Shown piece by piece: positions 1 through 7,610 of a stretch of 10,958 nucleotides of DNA. Both the position numbers and the translations under genes were made by a program. Position 1 is the stretch's first letter. Every line of letters starts with the position of its first letter. The DNA is from Phycisphaerales bacterium (GTDB taxonomy: Bacteria; Planctomycetota; Phycisphaerae; Tepidisphaerales; Tepidisphaeraceae). The stretch lies in contig JAQGHJ010000169.1 of NCBI GenBank assembly GCA_028288905.1, positions 1 to 10,958 of the forward strand, given 5' to 3'. Under the pieces are notes generated by a model, which was given only the letters and a program-made list of their open reading frames with translations, was not told the DNA's origin and ran no database searches.

Positions 1-629
1 GTGACGACGAGCGTCGGGCCGGAGCACGCGATGCTCACCGTCGAGAACACCGGCGCGCAGATCAGCCCGGAGCTCGCCGGCACGCGGGTGAAAGGCAGTG
101 CCAAGCCGCTGAACGCCACCAGGGCCACGACGCCCACCCACTCGGCCAGCATGCGACGGCGGTCGCCGACCGACGCCCGGCGCCACGCCCAGCGGCCGAG
201 CTTGAACTGGAAAATCACGCCCTCCCACAGCGTCCTGGCGAGGCCGAAACGGGCGGCGGCCCCTTCCGGGTCGTCGGCCGGGTTGGGGTACTTGGCGTGG
301 TGGTTCAGGTGGACGATTCGGTACACGGTGCCGCTCCGCAACAGGAGCAGTTCCAGCAGGCTGAGCAGCCGCCGGTTGACGGCCGGCCGCAGCCCGAGGT
401 TCGCGTGGACGAGGTCGTGCGACACCGAGCCGTACGAGACGAAGCTCAGCGCGACGACCGCCAGCACGGCCGGGACGTCATGCCCGAACGCGGCCAGTAC
501 GAAGTAGGACGCGAAGCAGACGAACGGGAACGTGAGGGCGACCGCGCGACGGCCGGGGCTGATCCGCAGCAGGTCGGAACCCAGCTCCTTCACAGTCGGC
601 TTCGTCCACTGTTCGGGCGCTGCTGACAT
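1..629 (-). CDS. Membrane fatty-acid-desaturase-superfamily protein (N-terminal part, runs off left edge)
   Basis: The reading frame is open from an ATG at 629-627 to the window edge, giving 209 complete codons and no stop. The protein starts MSAAPEQWTKPTVKELGSDL. Two hydrophobic segments follow at about residues 29-48 and 52-69, and another at about 145-165. Two histidine boxes of the integral-membrane di-iron desaturase/hydroxylase superfamily are present: HDLVH (His71, His75) and HLNHH (His107, His110, His111). The third box would lie beyond the edge. Known members of this family use a di-iron centre and O2 to desaturate, hydroxylate or ketolate fatty acyl chains or carotenoids at the inner membrane. 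The visible part does not tell a lipid desaturase from a carotenoid hydroxylase/ketolase. A GGGGAG Shine-Dalgarno sequence sits 4 nt before the ATG, and no in-frame start is seen just upstream. The gene is divergent from the GH13 gene. The superfamily call is firm; the substrate is unknown. Confidence 0.85.
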   Translation of the reverse strand, partial: MSAAPEQWTKPTVKELGSDLLRISPGRRAVALTFPFVCFASYFVLAAFGHDVPAVLAVVALSFVSYGSVSHDLVHANLGLRPAVNRRLLSLLELLLLRSGTVYRIVHLNHHAKYPNPADDPEGAAARFGLARTLWEGVIFQFKLGRWAWRRASVGDRRRMLAEWVGVVALVAFSGLALPFTRVPASSGLICAPVFSTVSIACSGPTLVV

Positions 630-838
630 GCGACTCCCCGCCTCGAAGGTCGTACCCGCCGCGTCACCGGCCGAGCCGCTACGCCCGCTGGTGTGACCCG
701 CGCACCTATCTTACCCCGTCGACCATCGTCGGCCGCCGAAGTTCGGGCGGTACCGTGCGCCGCCGCGTCTGGTATGTTCGCCGCGGCCGGCCGGTGCGTA
801 CACGCGGCGGCCGGACTACCTTCGAATAGGAGCGACGG
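630..838. promoter_or_regulatory. Divergent intergenic region with weak promoter candidates
   Basis: These 209 bp separate two outward-reading genes, so they should hold the promoters of both. For the GH13 gene a TATGTT at 773-778 could be a -10 element about 60 nt before the start. For the desaturase a minus-strand TAAGAT (plus-strand positions 708-713) could be a -10. Neither has a convincing -35 partner at 17 nt, so both are only candidates. A 7-bp inverted repeat (CCGGCCG at 787-793, CGGCCGG at 808-814) lies in the presumed GH13 leader, but such matches are easily produced by chance in DNA this rich in CCGG/CGGCC. Confidence 0.4.
827..832 (+). promoter_or_regulatory. Ribosome binding site of the GH13 gene
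   Basis: TAGGAG lies 6 nt before the GTG at 839. It supports GTG as the true initiation codon. No alternative ATG lies nearby in frame, and the conserved family N-terminus begins only a few residues later. Confidence 0.75.
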
Positions 839-2638
839 GTGCCAGTGGACGTCAAGCCGGTCATTTACCAGTTGGTCGTCCGCTACTTCGGAAACATCAA
901 CCCGACGAACCGGCGGGACGGGACGCGGGAGGTGAACGGGTGCGGGCGGTTCGCTGACATCAACCCGGCCGCCCTGCGGGCGATCCGCGAGCTCGGGGCG
1001 ACGCACGTCTGGCTGACCGGCGTGCTCCGCCAGGCAACGCTGACCAACCACTCGGCCCTTGGCATCCCGCCGGACCACCCGGACGTGGTGAAGGGGCTGG
1101 CCGGGTCGTTCTACGCGGTCAAGGATTGCTTCGACGTCTGCCCAGACTACGCAGAAAACCCGGCCGACCGGCTCGCCGAGTTCGACGCCCTGCTCGGCCG
1201 CGTCCACGACGCGGGACTGAAGGCGCTGATCGACTTCATCCCGAACCACGTGGCCCGCGGGTACCGGTCGGTCGTCCGGCCGGACCTGGACTTCGGGGCC
1301 GGCGACGACACCACAAAGTTCTTCCACCCGCAGAACCACTTCTTCTACGTCGTCGACCCGCCCGGGCAACCGCTGCGGCTGGAGAAACCGGAAGCGTGGT
1401 GCCCGCCGGGGGTGACGTTCGACGGCGGGTACCCGGCCGAGGACGGCTCGCCGGGCCGGCCGGCGAAGGCGACGGGGAATAACGTCGCCACCGCATCCCC
1501 CGGCGTGTTCGACTGGTACGAGACGGTGAAGCTGAACTACGGCTGGGACTTCGTCGCCAAGGCCGGCCACTACGCCCCGCGGCCGCGGACGTGGGACGTG
1601 ATGGACGCGGTGCTGGCCCACTGGCAGGCCCTGGGCGTAGACGGGTTCCGGTGCGACTTCGCCCACTACGTGCCGCCGGAGGCGTGGGCGTTCCTGGTCG
1701 ACCGGGCCCGGGAGCGTGACCCGGCCGCCTACTTCATGGCCGAGGCGTACCCGTGGGCCGGAAGCGGCGACCCGATCACCGACCGGCGGCAGTTGACGGA
1801 TGCCGGGTTCGACGCCGTCTACGACGACGACTCGTACAACCGGCTCAAGGAGGTCTACCAGGGCTCAGGCGGGCAGGACGACTACGCCCGTTCGGCCGCG
1901 GCCGCGTCGGCCGCCGCCCGCCGGCGCGTGGTGCGGTACCTGGAGAACCACGACGAGCGGCGGGTGGCGTCGCCGGTGACGCGGGACGAGGGACCGGCCG
2001 AGTGCGGGTTCGGGTCGCCCGCCGCCGGGTACCAGCTCGCGCCGCTCCAGCTGTTATCGCACCCGGGGCCGGTCCTGGTGCTGAACGGCCAGGAGTCCGG
2101 CGAGCCGGGCGCGGGCCACGAGGGCTACGGTGGCGAGGACGGTCGGACCACCCTGTTCGACTACTGGTGCATGCCCGAGCACGCGAAGTGGGTGACCGGC
2201 CACCGGTACGACGGCGGGCAGCTGTCGGCGGACGTGCTGGCCCTACGACGCTTCTACGCCGCGCTCCTGGAACTGTGCCAAGACCCGGCCGTGCGGGCCG
2301 ATGGCTACTGGGGGCTGAAGTACTGGAACCGGCCGGACCGCTTCGCTGACTGTCCCGACGCTCTGTACACGTTCGCCCGGTTCGCCGACGGCGGCGGCCG
2401 GCTGTTGCTCGTCGTGACGAACTTCAACGTGGAGGCCGCGACGGAGGGGCGGGTGCGGGTGCCGGACGAACTTGCGGCCGTGGCGGGGCTCCGGCCGGAG
2501 GTGACTGTCCGGCTGCGGCTCGATGAGGGCGGAACGCGGGATGTCGCTGTGGTACAGGTGTCGCGCGACGCGTTGGCGACGGAAGGCTTTGCAGTGCGAG
2601 TCCCGGGTCAGCGGTCGTACGTGTACGAGATAAGTTGA
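839..2638 (+). CDS. GH13 alpha-amylase family glycoside hydrolase
   Basis: This is a complete 599-residue enzyme of glycoside hydrolase family 13, which cleaves or transfers alpha-glucosidic bonds with retention. The (beta/alpha)8 barrel shows the four GH13 regions: region I DFIPNH (Asp132-His137), region II GFRCDFAH with the nucleophile Asp273, region III AEAYPW with the acid/base Glu302, and region IV ENHDE with Asp372. The N-terminus (GNINPTN, then NGCGRFADI, then THVWLTG at about 55-61), the DWYETVKLNYG stretch in the barrel, and NGQE (416-419) followed by a GRTTLFDYW stretch match, from memory, a group of amylase-family proteins common in Bacteroidetes-like bacteria. A beta-rich C-terminal domain occupies about 500-599. 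No signal peptide is present, so it is probably cytoplasmic and may act on glycogen or maltooligosaccharides (inference). It starts with GTG behind a good ribosome binding site. No glg, mal or tre gene is adjacent. The family is certain; hydrolase versus transferase activity is unresolved. Confidence 0.93.
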   Translation: MPVDVKPVIYQLVVRYFGNINPTNRRDGTREVNGCGRFADINPAALRAIRELGATHVWLTGVLRQATLTNHSALGIPPDHPDVVKGLAGSFYAVKDCFDVCPDYAENPADRLAEFDALLGRVHDAGLKALIDFIPNHVARGYRSVVRPDLDFGAGDDTTKFFHPQNHFFYVVDPPGQPLRLEKPEAWCPPGVTFDGGYPAEDGSPGRPAKATGNNVATASPGVFDWYETVKLNYGWDFVAKAGHYAPRPRTWDVMDAVLAHWQALGVDGFRCDFAHYVPPEAWAFLVDRARERDPAAYFMAEAYPWAGSGDPITDRRQLTDAGFDAVYDDDSYNRLKEVYQGSGGQDDYARSAAAASAAARRRVVRYLENHDERRVASPVTRDEGPAECGFGSPAAGYQLAPLQLLSHPGPVLVLNGQESGEPGAGHEGYGGEDGRTTLFDYWCMPEHAKWVTGHRYDGGQLSADVLALRRFYAALLELCQDPAVRADGYWGLKYWNRPDRFADCPDALYTFARFADGGGRLLLVVTNFNVEAATEGRVRVPDELAAVAGLRPEVTVRLRLDEGGTRDVAVVQVSRDALATEGFAVRVPGQRSYVYEIS

Positions 2639-2682
2639 GCGGGCGACGACCGAATGGGCCAACCCTTCACGCGGAAGGGGAC

Positions 2683-2720
2683 CGGTCGGAGGAAGGGCAA
2701 GGATGCCTGTTCTCCGACCG
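2683..2720. terminator. Hairpin between convergent genes, likely bidirectional terminator
   Basis: CGGTCGGAG (2683-2691) and CTCCGACCG (2712-2720) form a perfect 9-bp stem. Pairing continues inward as G-T and A-T, then after one A/G mismatch as G-T, G-C, G-C, C-G, leaving a 6-nt AAGGAT loop. It lies 44 bp after the GH13 stop and 28 bp after the stop of the outer-membrane-factor gene on the other strand. That is the position expected for a shared terminator. No long T run follows on either strand, so classical intrinsic termination would be weak. The rest of the 110-bp spacer (2639-2748) shows nothing else. Confidence 0.6.
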
Positions 2721-2748
2721 CGTCCAATCCGTTTATGGGAGCGTGCAC

Positions 2749-4314
2749 TTAGCGGCCGGCGGGTTGCGCGGCCCCCGCCGTACCGGCGGTCGACCCCGAC
2801 CCGCCTTCGCCACTCCCGCCGCTCAGTTCCGGCCCAGGCTCCCACCCGCCGCCGAGGCTCTTGACGAGCAGCACGGTCGACGCCAGTCGCTGGTTCAGCG
2901 TCTGAGCGGCCGACAGCTCGTTGTCGAGCAGCGTCCGCTCGGCATCAATCACCGTGAAGTACCCGACCAGCCCCCGCTCGTACTGCCGCTGGGACAGCTC
3001 TACGTACTCGCGCGACGCGTCCACCGCCTGCTTCTGCGACTCGGCCTGCTCGGCCCGGAGCCGCAGGTCGGTCAGCGCGTCCTCCACGTCCCGCACGGCC
3101 GTCAGCACGGCCTGGCGGTAGTCGGCCAGCAGCTCCTCGTACCGGGCCTTCGCCTGGTCGACGTTCGCCTGGATGCGGCCGGCGTCGAACAGCGGTAGTG
3201 TCAGCCCCGCCCCGAGCGACCACACCCGCTGCTGCCAGTTGAACGCGTCGCTGACGTTGAAGCTCTCAAGCCCGGCCGACCCGGTGAGCTGAAACTGCGG
3301 GTAGAACGCGGCGATCGCCACGCCAATCTGAGCGTTGGCCGCGATCAGGTTCTGCTCGGCGTACGCGACGTCCGGGCGGCGGCGGATCAGGTCCGACGGC
3401 AGGCCGGCCGGCACGATAGGTGGCGCGAGGTCCAGCGGCCGCACCGCCAAGTCCACCTCGGCCGGCGTCCGGCCGACGAGGGTGGCCAGCGCGTGCTCCA
3501 GGTCGGCCCGCTGGCGGCGGATGTCCGTCTGTTGGGCGAGCGTCGTCTTAAGCTGGGCGTTCGCCTGGGCCACGTCCAACCGGCTGACCACGCCGGCGGA
3601 GAACTGCTTGGCCGTCAGTTCGACCTGCCGGCGGTACGACTGCACGGTCTGGTCGAAGATCGTCTGCTGGAGGTCGAGCCCGCGGAGGGCGAAGTAGTTC
3701 GTCGCCACGTCCGCCCGGACGGTCTGGAGCACGACCTCGTAATCCGCCACCGACGCCCCGACCTGCGCCCGCGCCGCCTCGACGCCCCGGCGGACCCGGC
3801 CGAACACGTCCAACTCGTACGACAGGTCGAACGGGATGCGGGTGGTGTTGCGGGTGCGGGCTCGGCCGGCAGTGTTGGCGGCGACCGCTCCGGTCCCGTT
3901 CGTCCCGCCGAGAACGGTGCCGGACCCGGAGGCGTTGGCCGGCGTGCGGGCTCGTTCGATCGACGGCTCGAACGACAGCGTCGGGAACAGGTCGGCGTAG
4001 GTGGCCCGCGCGGCGGCCCGGGCCTGGGTGAGTCGGGCGGCGGCGGCTTGGGCGGTCGGACTGGCGACGGCCGCCTGCTTTTGCAGCTCGTCCAGCACCG
4101 GGTCGCCGAACAGGGTCCACCAGTCGGCCGGGACGTTGGCGACGGACGCGGGCTGGGTGGCGGGCGACTTGAACGTCGGCCCCGGAGGCAGGACGTTCGG
4201 CCGAGCATAGTCCTGCCCGACGGTACACCCCATTCCATGACAGACGCACGCGGCAGCCCCCAGGGCTGCCGCGGCCGCGGTTCGCATCGATCGTCGGCGG
4301 ACCCTCTTCAACAC
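2749..4314 (-). CDS. RND efflux outer-membrane factor lipoprotein (NodT/OprM/OpmB type)
   Basis: This 521-residue protein belongs to the TolC-like outer-membrane efflux family. Such proteins form a trimeric beta-barrel and periplasmic coiled-coil channel through which RND pumps export substrates. The N-terminus has a basic start, an Ala-rich hydrophobic stretch (about 12-25) and then Cys30 followed by TVGQDYARP, the start of mature NodT-family lipoproteins. The usual two OEP repeats follow: the first at about 50-260, the second at about 290-490 containing the family hallmark LPSDLIRRRPDVAYAEQNL. Long helical stretches (TQARAAARATYADLFP; ARYEELLADYRQAV) fit the coiled coils. The last 30 or so residues are Gly/Ser/Ala-rich. 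The residues before the cysteine (HGMG) are atypical for a lipobox. The GTG start at 4314 follows AAGGAGA closely; TTG one codon later is possible. The gene is last in the RND operon, 158 nt after mdtC, which matches the muxABC-opmB arrangement. Confidence 0.93.
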   Translation of the reverse strand: MLKRVRRRSMRTAAAAALGAAACVCHGMGCTVGQDYARPNVLPPGPTFKSPATQPASVANVPADWWTLFGDPVLDELQKQAAVASPTAQAAAARLTQARAAARATYADLFPTLSFEPSIERARTPANASGSGTVLGGTNGTGAVAANTAGRARTRNTTRIPFDLSYELDVFGRVRRGVEAARAQVGASVADYEVVLQTVRADVATNYFALRGLDLQQTIFDQTVQSYRRQVELTAKQFSAGVVSRLDVAQANAQLKTTLAQQTDIRRQRADLEHALATLVGRTPAEVDLAVRPLDLAPPIVPAGLPSDLIRRRPDVAYAEQNLIAANAQIGVAIAAFYPQFQLTGSAGLESFNVSDAFNWQQRVWSLGAGLTLPLFDAGRIQANVDQAKARYEELLADYRQAVLTAVRDVEDALTDLRLRAEQAESQKQAVDASREYVELSQRQYERGLVGYFTVIDAERTLLDNELSAAQTLNQRLASTVLLVKSLGGGWEPGPELSGGSGEGGSGSTAGTAGAAQPAGR

Positions 4315-4472
4315 GCGTCTCCTTCGATGCTCACAACCCGCCTACAACGTGTCTAAGAAGTACCGCGGGCGTCGATGGTGGTGCACGCTGGAATGCCTGC
4401 AACACAATGTGGCCCCGAGGGCCCCCGCACACCACTTAAACACGTTCTGAAGGCCCAAGTCCTACGACCACC
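4315..4472 (-). other. 158-nt spacer between mdtC-like and outer-membrane-factor genes
   Basis: This is the only substantial gap within the efflux operon. It is less GC-rich than the coding DNA around it. It contains a small perfect hairpin, GGCCC-CGA-GGGCC (4411-4423). On the coding (minus) strand this is followed by a moderately T-containing stretch (ACATTGTGTTGC). It could reduce read-through, or protect RNA ends, between the pump genes and the outer-membrane factor. I found no convincing -35/-10 pair, so a separate promoter for the last gene is possible but not shown. Confidence 0.35.
4318..4324 (-). promoter_or_regulatory. Strong ribosome binding site of the outer-membrane-factor gene
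   Basis: The minus strand reads AAGGAGA 3 nt before the GTG at 4314 and 6 nt before the next codon, TTG. It is the best Shine-Dalgarno match in the operon. It indicates independent initiation of this gene, unlike the coupled upstream genes. Confidence 0.75.
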
Positions 4473-7400
4473 TCACACCGCCGGAACCGCCGCCAGGACG
4501 CCGGATCGTTCCGCCCGCCGTCCGGCGAACCACAGCCGCATCCGGTCCAGGTACAGGTACACGACCGGTGTCGTGTACAGCGTCAGCAGCTGGCTGACGA
4601 TCAGGCCGCCGACGATCGAGATGCCCAGCGGCCGCCGCAGCTCAGCGCCAATTCCGGTCCCCAGGGCGAGCGGCAGCCCGCCGAGCAACGCCGCCATCGT
4701 CGTCATCAGGATCGGGCGGAACCGCAGGATGCACGCCTGGAAGATCGCCTCCTCCGGCCCCTTCCCGCCGTTCCGCTCCGCCTCGAGGGCGAAGTCGATC
4801 ATCATGATCGCGTTCTTCTTCACGATCCCGATGAGCAGCACGATGCCGATCAGGGCGATCACGCTCAATTCGGTACCACAAAGCAGCAGCGCCAGTAACG
4901 CCCCGACCCCGGCCGACGGGAGCGTCGACAGGATCGTGATCGGGTGGACGAAGCTCTCGTACAGCACGCCGAGCACGATGTACACCGTGACGAGGGCGGC
5001 CAGGATCAGGGCCGGCTGGCTCGCCAGCGACGCCTGGAACACCTGGGCCGTGCCGGCGAAGTTCCCGCGGAGGGTGGACGGCAGCCCGATCTCCCGGCCG
5101 GCCTGCTCGACCGCGTTCACCGCGTCCCCGAGCGAGTACCCGGGCAGCAGGTTGAACGACAGCGTGACGGCCGGGCTCTGGCCCTGGTGGTTGACGGACA
5201 ACGGCGCCGCGGCCGGCTCGTACCGGGCGACGGCCGACAGCGGCACCTGCGACCCGTCCCGGGCCTTGAGGTACACGCCCCGCAGCGCCTCCGGGCCTTG
5301 CGCGAACGCCTCCGCCGCCTCCATCACGACGTGGTACTGGTTCAGCTGCGTGTAATACGTCGACACCTGCCGCTGGCCGAACGCGTCGTACAGGGTGGCG
5401 TCGACCTGCGCGGTGGTGATGCCGAGCCGGCTGGCCGTCGCCCGGTCGATCGTCAGGCCGGCCTGGAGCCCGCGGTTCTGCTGGTCGACGTCGACGTCGG
5501 CCAGCCCCTTGAGCGTCCGGAGCTTGGCCACCATCTTCGGGGCCCAGTCGGTCAGCTCGCGGTTGTCGTCGCCGGTCAGCGTGTACTGGTACTGCGCGTT
5601 GCTGCCGCGGCCGCCGGTGCGGATGTCCTGCACCGCTTGCAGCAGCAGGGTGCCGCCGGGGATGCGGGCCGTCTTGCCGCGGAGCCGGCCGATCACCTCG
5701 TCGGCCGATGCCTTCCGCTCCTCCAACGGCTTGAGCGACACGAACATGTTGCCGGTGTTCGACGTGCCGCGGCCGCCGCCGGTGAACGCGATCACGTTCT
5801 CGACCGCCGGGTCGTCGCTGGCGGCCGCCGCGTACCGCCCGAGCAGGTCCCGCATCCCGGCGGACGAGATGCTCTGGTCCGCCTTCACCGCCCCGTTCAG
5901 CCGCCCGGTGTCCTGCTGCGGGAAGAAGCCCTTCGGGACCGCGACGTACAGGTACACGTTGAACGCGATCGTCAGCGCCAGCACGACGAGCGTGACGAAC
6001 CGGTGCCGCAGCGCTACCCGCAGGGTCCGCTCGTACGCCCCGAGCAGCGCGTCGAACGCCCGCTCGCTCGCCCGGTACAGCCGCCCGCGCGTTCGGCCCC
6101 GCTCGTCCCGCAGCAGCACGGCGCACATCATCGGGGTCGTCGTCAGCGACACGACCATCGACACGCCGATCGCGACCGACAGCACGACCGCGAACTCCCG
6201 GAACAGCCGCCCGAGGAACCCGCCCATCAGCAGGATCGGGATGAACACGGCCACCAGCGACACGCTCATCGACACGACCGTGAACCCGATCTCCTTCGCC
6301 CCGAGGAAGGCCGCCCGCCGCGGCGGCACCCCCTCCTCGACGTGCCGTGCGACGTTCTCGATCACGACGATCGCGTCGTCGACGACGAACCCGGTCGCGA
6401 TCGTCATCGCCATCAGGCTCAGGTTGTCCACGCTGTACCCGCACAGGTACATCACCCCGAACGTGCCGACGAGCGACACCGGCACGGCCACGCTCGGGAT
6501 CAGCGTGCTCCGCACGTCCCGGAGGAACACGAACACCACCCCGATCACCAGCCCGATCGACAGCAGCAGCGTGAACTGCACGTCGTGCACGCTCGCCCGG
6601 ATCGTGGTCGTCCGGTCCATCGTGACCGTCATGTCGATGCCGGCCGGGATGTCCGCCTTGAGCTCGGGCAGCAGCGCCCGGATCCGGTCGACCGTGTCGA
6701 TGATGTTCGCGCCTGGCTGGCGGAACAGGACGAGCGAGATCGCCGTTTTGATCTCCGGAGCGGCCCCCTTGGCCGGCGGGATGCCGACCAGCCCGGCCGT
6801 CCGCACGTCCTCGACCCCGTCCGTCACCTTCGCCACGTCCGCCACCCGGACGGCCGCCCCGTTCCGGTAGGTGACGATCGTCCGCGCGTACTCGGCGGCC
6901 GTCGTGATCTGGTCGGTGGCGGCGACCGACCACGCGCGCGTGCCGTCGGACACCGTCCCCTTCGGCCGGTTCGCGTTGGCCGAAGCCAGGGCGGCCCGGA
7001 CGTCGTCCAGCCCCAGGTTCAGGTCGTTCACCCGGGCCGGGTTCACGTCCACTCGCACGGCCGGCAGCGCCCCGCCGCCGATGTTCACCTGCCCGACCCC
7101 CTCGACCTGGCTCAGCTTCTGCTGGAGCACGGTCGCGCTCACGTCGTACATCGCCGCCCGGTCGTGCGTGTCGCTGGTGAGCGACAGGATCATGATCGGG
7201 GCGTCGGCCGGGTTCACCTTCCGGTAGGTCGGGTTGCTCGGCAGGTTGGTCGGGAGCTGGCCGCGGGCGGCGTTGATGGCGGCCTGCACCTCGCGGGCGG
7301 CCGAGTCGATGTTCTTGCTTAGCTCGAACTGGAGCGTGACGTTCGTCGACCCGAGCGTGCTGCTGGACGTCATCTCGGTGACGCCGGCGATCCGCCCGAA

Positions 7401-7610
7401 CTGCCGCTCCAGCGGCGTCGCGACGGCCGACGCCATCGTCTCCGGGCTCGCCCCCGGCAGCCCGGCCGACACGTTGATCGTCGGCGAGTCGACCTGCGGC
7501 AGCGGCGACACCGGCAGCTGCGTGTACGCCAGCACGCCGGCGAGCGTCAGCGCGATCGTCAGCAGCGTCGTGCCGACCGGGCGGCGGATGAACGGGGCGG
7601 ACAGGCTCAC
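4473..7610 (-). CDS. mdtC: MdtC-like RND (HAE1) multidrug efflux pump subunit
   Basis: This is a complete 1045-residue inner-membrane RND transporter, close to the usual MdtC length. It resembles E. coli MdtC almost throughout, for example [43 protein letters not shown] and [16 protein letters not shown]. The layout is TM1 (about 12-30), first porter/docking domain (about 40-330), TM2-6 (about 335-500), TM7 (about 537-556), second porter domain (about 560-860) and TM8-12 (about 863-1023). The proton-relay residues are present: Asp411-Asp412 in TM4 ([10 protein letters not shown]) and Lys932 in TM10 ([10 protein letters not shown]). In E. coli, MdtC assembles with MdtB as a heterotrimer that exports substrates such as bile salts and novobiocin; the substrates here are unknown. 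Compared with my memory of E. coli MdtC, a short insert lies near 272-288 ([10 protein letters not shown]). The GTG start overlaps the mdtB-like stop by 4 nt (GTGA), indicating translational coupling. A G-rich GGGGGGAT lies just upstream as a weak ribosome binding site. Confidence 0.95.
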   Translation of the reverse strand: MSLSAPFIRRPVGTTLLTIALTLAGVLAYTQLPVSPLPQVDSPTINVSAGLPGASPETMASAVATPLERQFGRIAGVTEMTSSSTLGSTNVTLQFELSKNIDSAAREVQAAINAARGQLPTNLPSNPTYRKVNPADAPIMILSLTSDTHDRAAMYDVSATVLQQKLSQVEGVGQVNIGGGALPAVRVDVNPARVNDLNLGLDDVRAALASANANRPKGTVSDGTRAWSVAATDQITTAAEYARTIVTYRNGAAVRVADVAKVTDGVEDVRTAGLVGIPPAKGAAPEIKTAISLVLFRQPGANIIDTVDRIRALLPELKADIPAGIDMTVTMDRTTTIRASVHDVQFTLLLSIGLVIGVVFVFLRDVRSTLIPSVAVPVSLVGTFGVMYLCGYSVDNLSLMAMTIATGFVVDDAIVVIENVARHVEEGVPPRRAAFLGAKEIGFTVVSMSVSLVAVFIPILLMGGFLGRLFREFAVVLSVAIGVSMVVSLTTTPMMCAVLLRDERGRTRGRLYRASERAFDALLGAYERTLRVALRHRFVTLVVLALTIAFNVYLYVAVPKGFFPQQDTGRLNGAVKADQSISSAGMRDLLGRYAAAASDDPAVENVIAFTGGGRGTSNTGNMFVSLKPLEERKASADEVIGRLRGKTARIPGGTLLLQAVQDIRTGGRGSNAQYQYTLTGDDNRELTDWAPKMVAKLRTLKGLADVDVDQQNRGLQAGLTIDRATASRLGITTAQVDATLYDAFGQRQVSTYYTQLNQYHVVMEAAEAFAQGPEALRGVYLKARDGSQVPLSAVARYEPAAAPLSVNHQGQSPAVTLSFNLLPGYSLGDAVNAVEQAGREIGLPSTLRGNFAGTAQVFQASLASQPALILAALVTVYIVLGVLYESFVHPITILSTLPSAGVGALLALLLCGTELSVIALIGIVLLIGIVKKNAIMMIDFALEAERNGGKGPEEAIFQACILRFRPILMTTMAALLGGLPLALGTGIGAELRRPLGISIVGGLIVSQLLTLYTTPVVYLYLDRMRLWFAGRRAERSGVLAAVPAV

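Noticed and set aside
1..507. A 168-codon plus-strand open frame at the left edge
   Set aside because: It is antisense to the desaturase-superfamily gene, whose histidine boxes and membrane segments identify the coding strand.
590..1666. A 358-codon minus-strand frame across the intergenic region and the GH13 gene
   Set aside because: It is antisense to a clear GH13 gene, has no motif, and would overlap the desaturase start and the divergent promoter region.
2635..3198. A 187-codon plus-strand frame starting at the GH13 stop
   Set aside because: The four-base overlap with the GH13 stop looked like coupling, but the frame runs through the terminator hairpin and then antisense to the outer-membrane factor, with no motif.
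3493..4356. A 287-codon plus-strand open frame
   Set aside because: It is antisense to the outer-membrane-factor gene and its spacer, with a Gly/Arg/Val/Asp-rich composition and no family resemblance.
4944..7322. A 792-codon open frame on the plus strand
   Set aside because: It lies wholly antisense to the well-supported mdtC-like gene and has a His/Arg/Asp-rich composition with no domain. Long antisense frames are expected where third positions are nearly all G or C.
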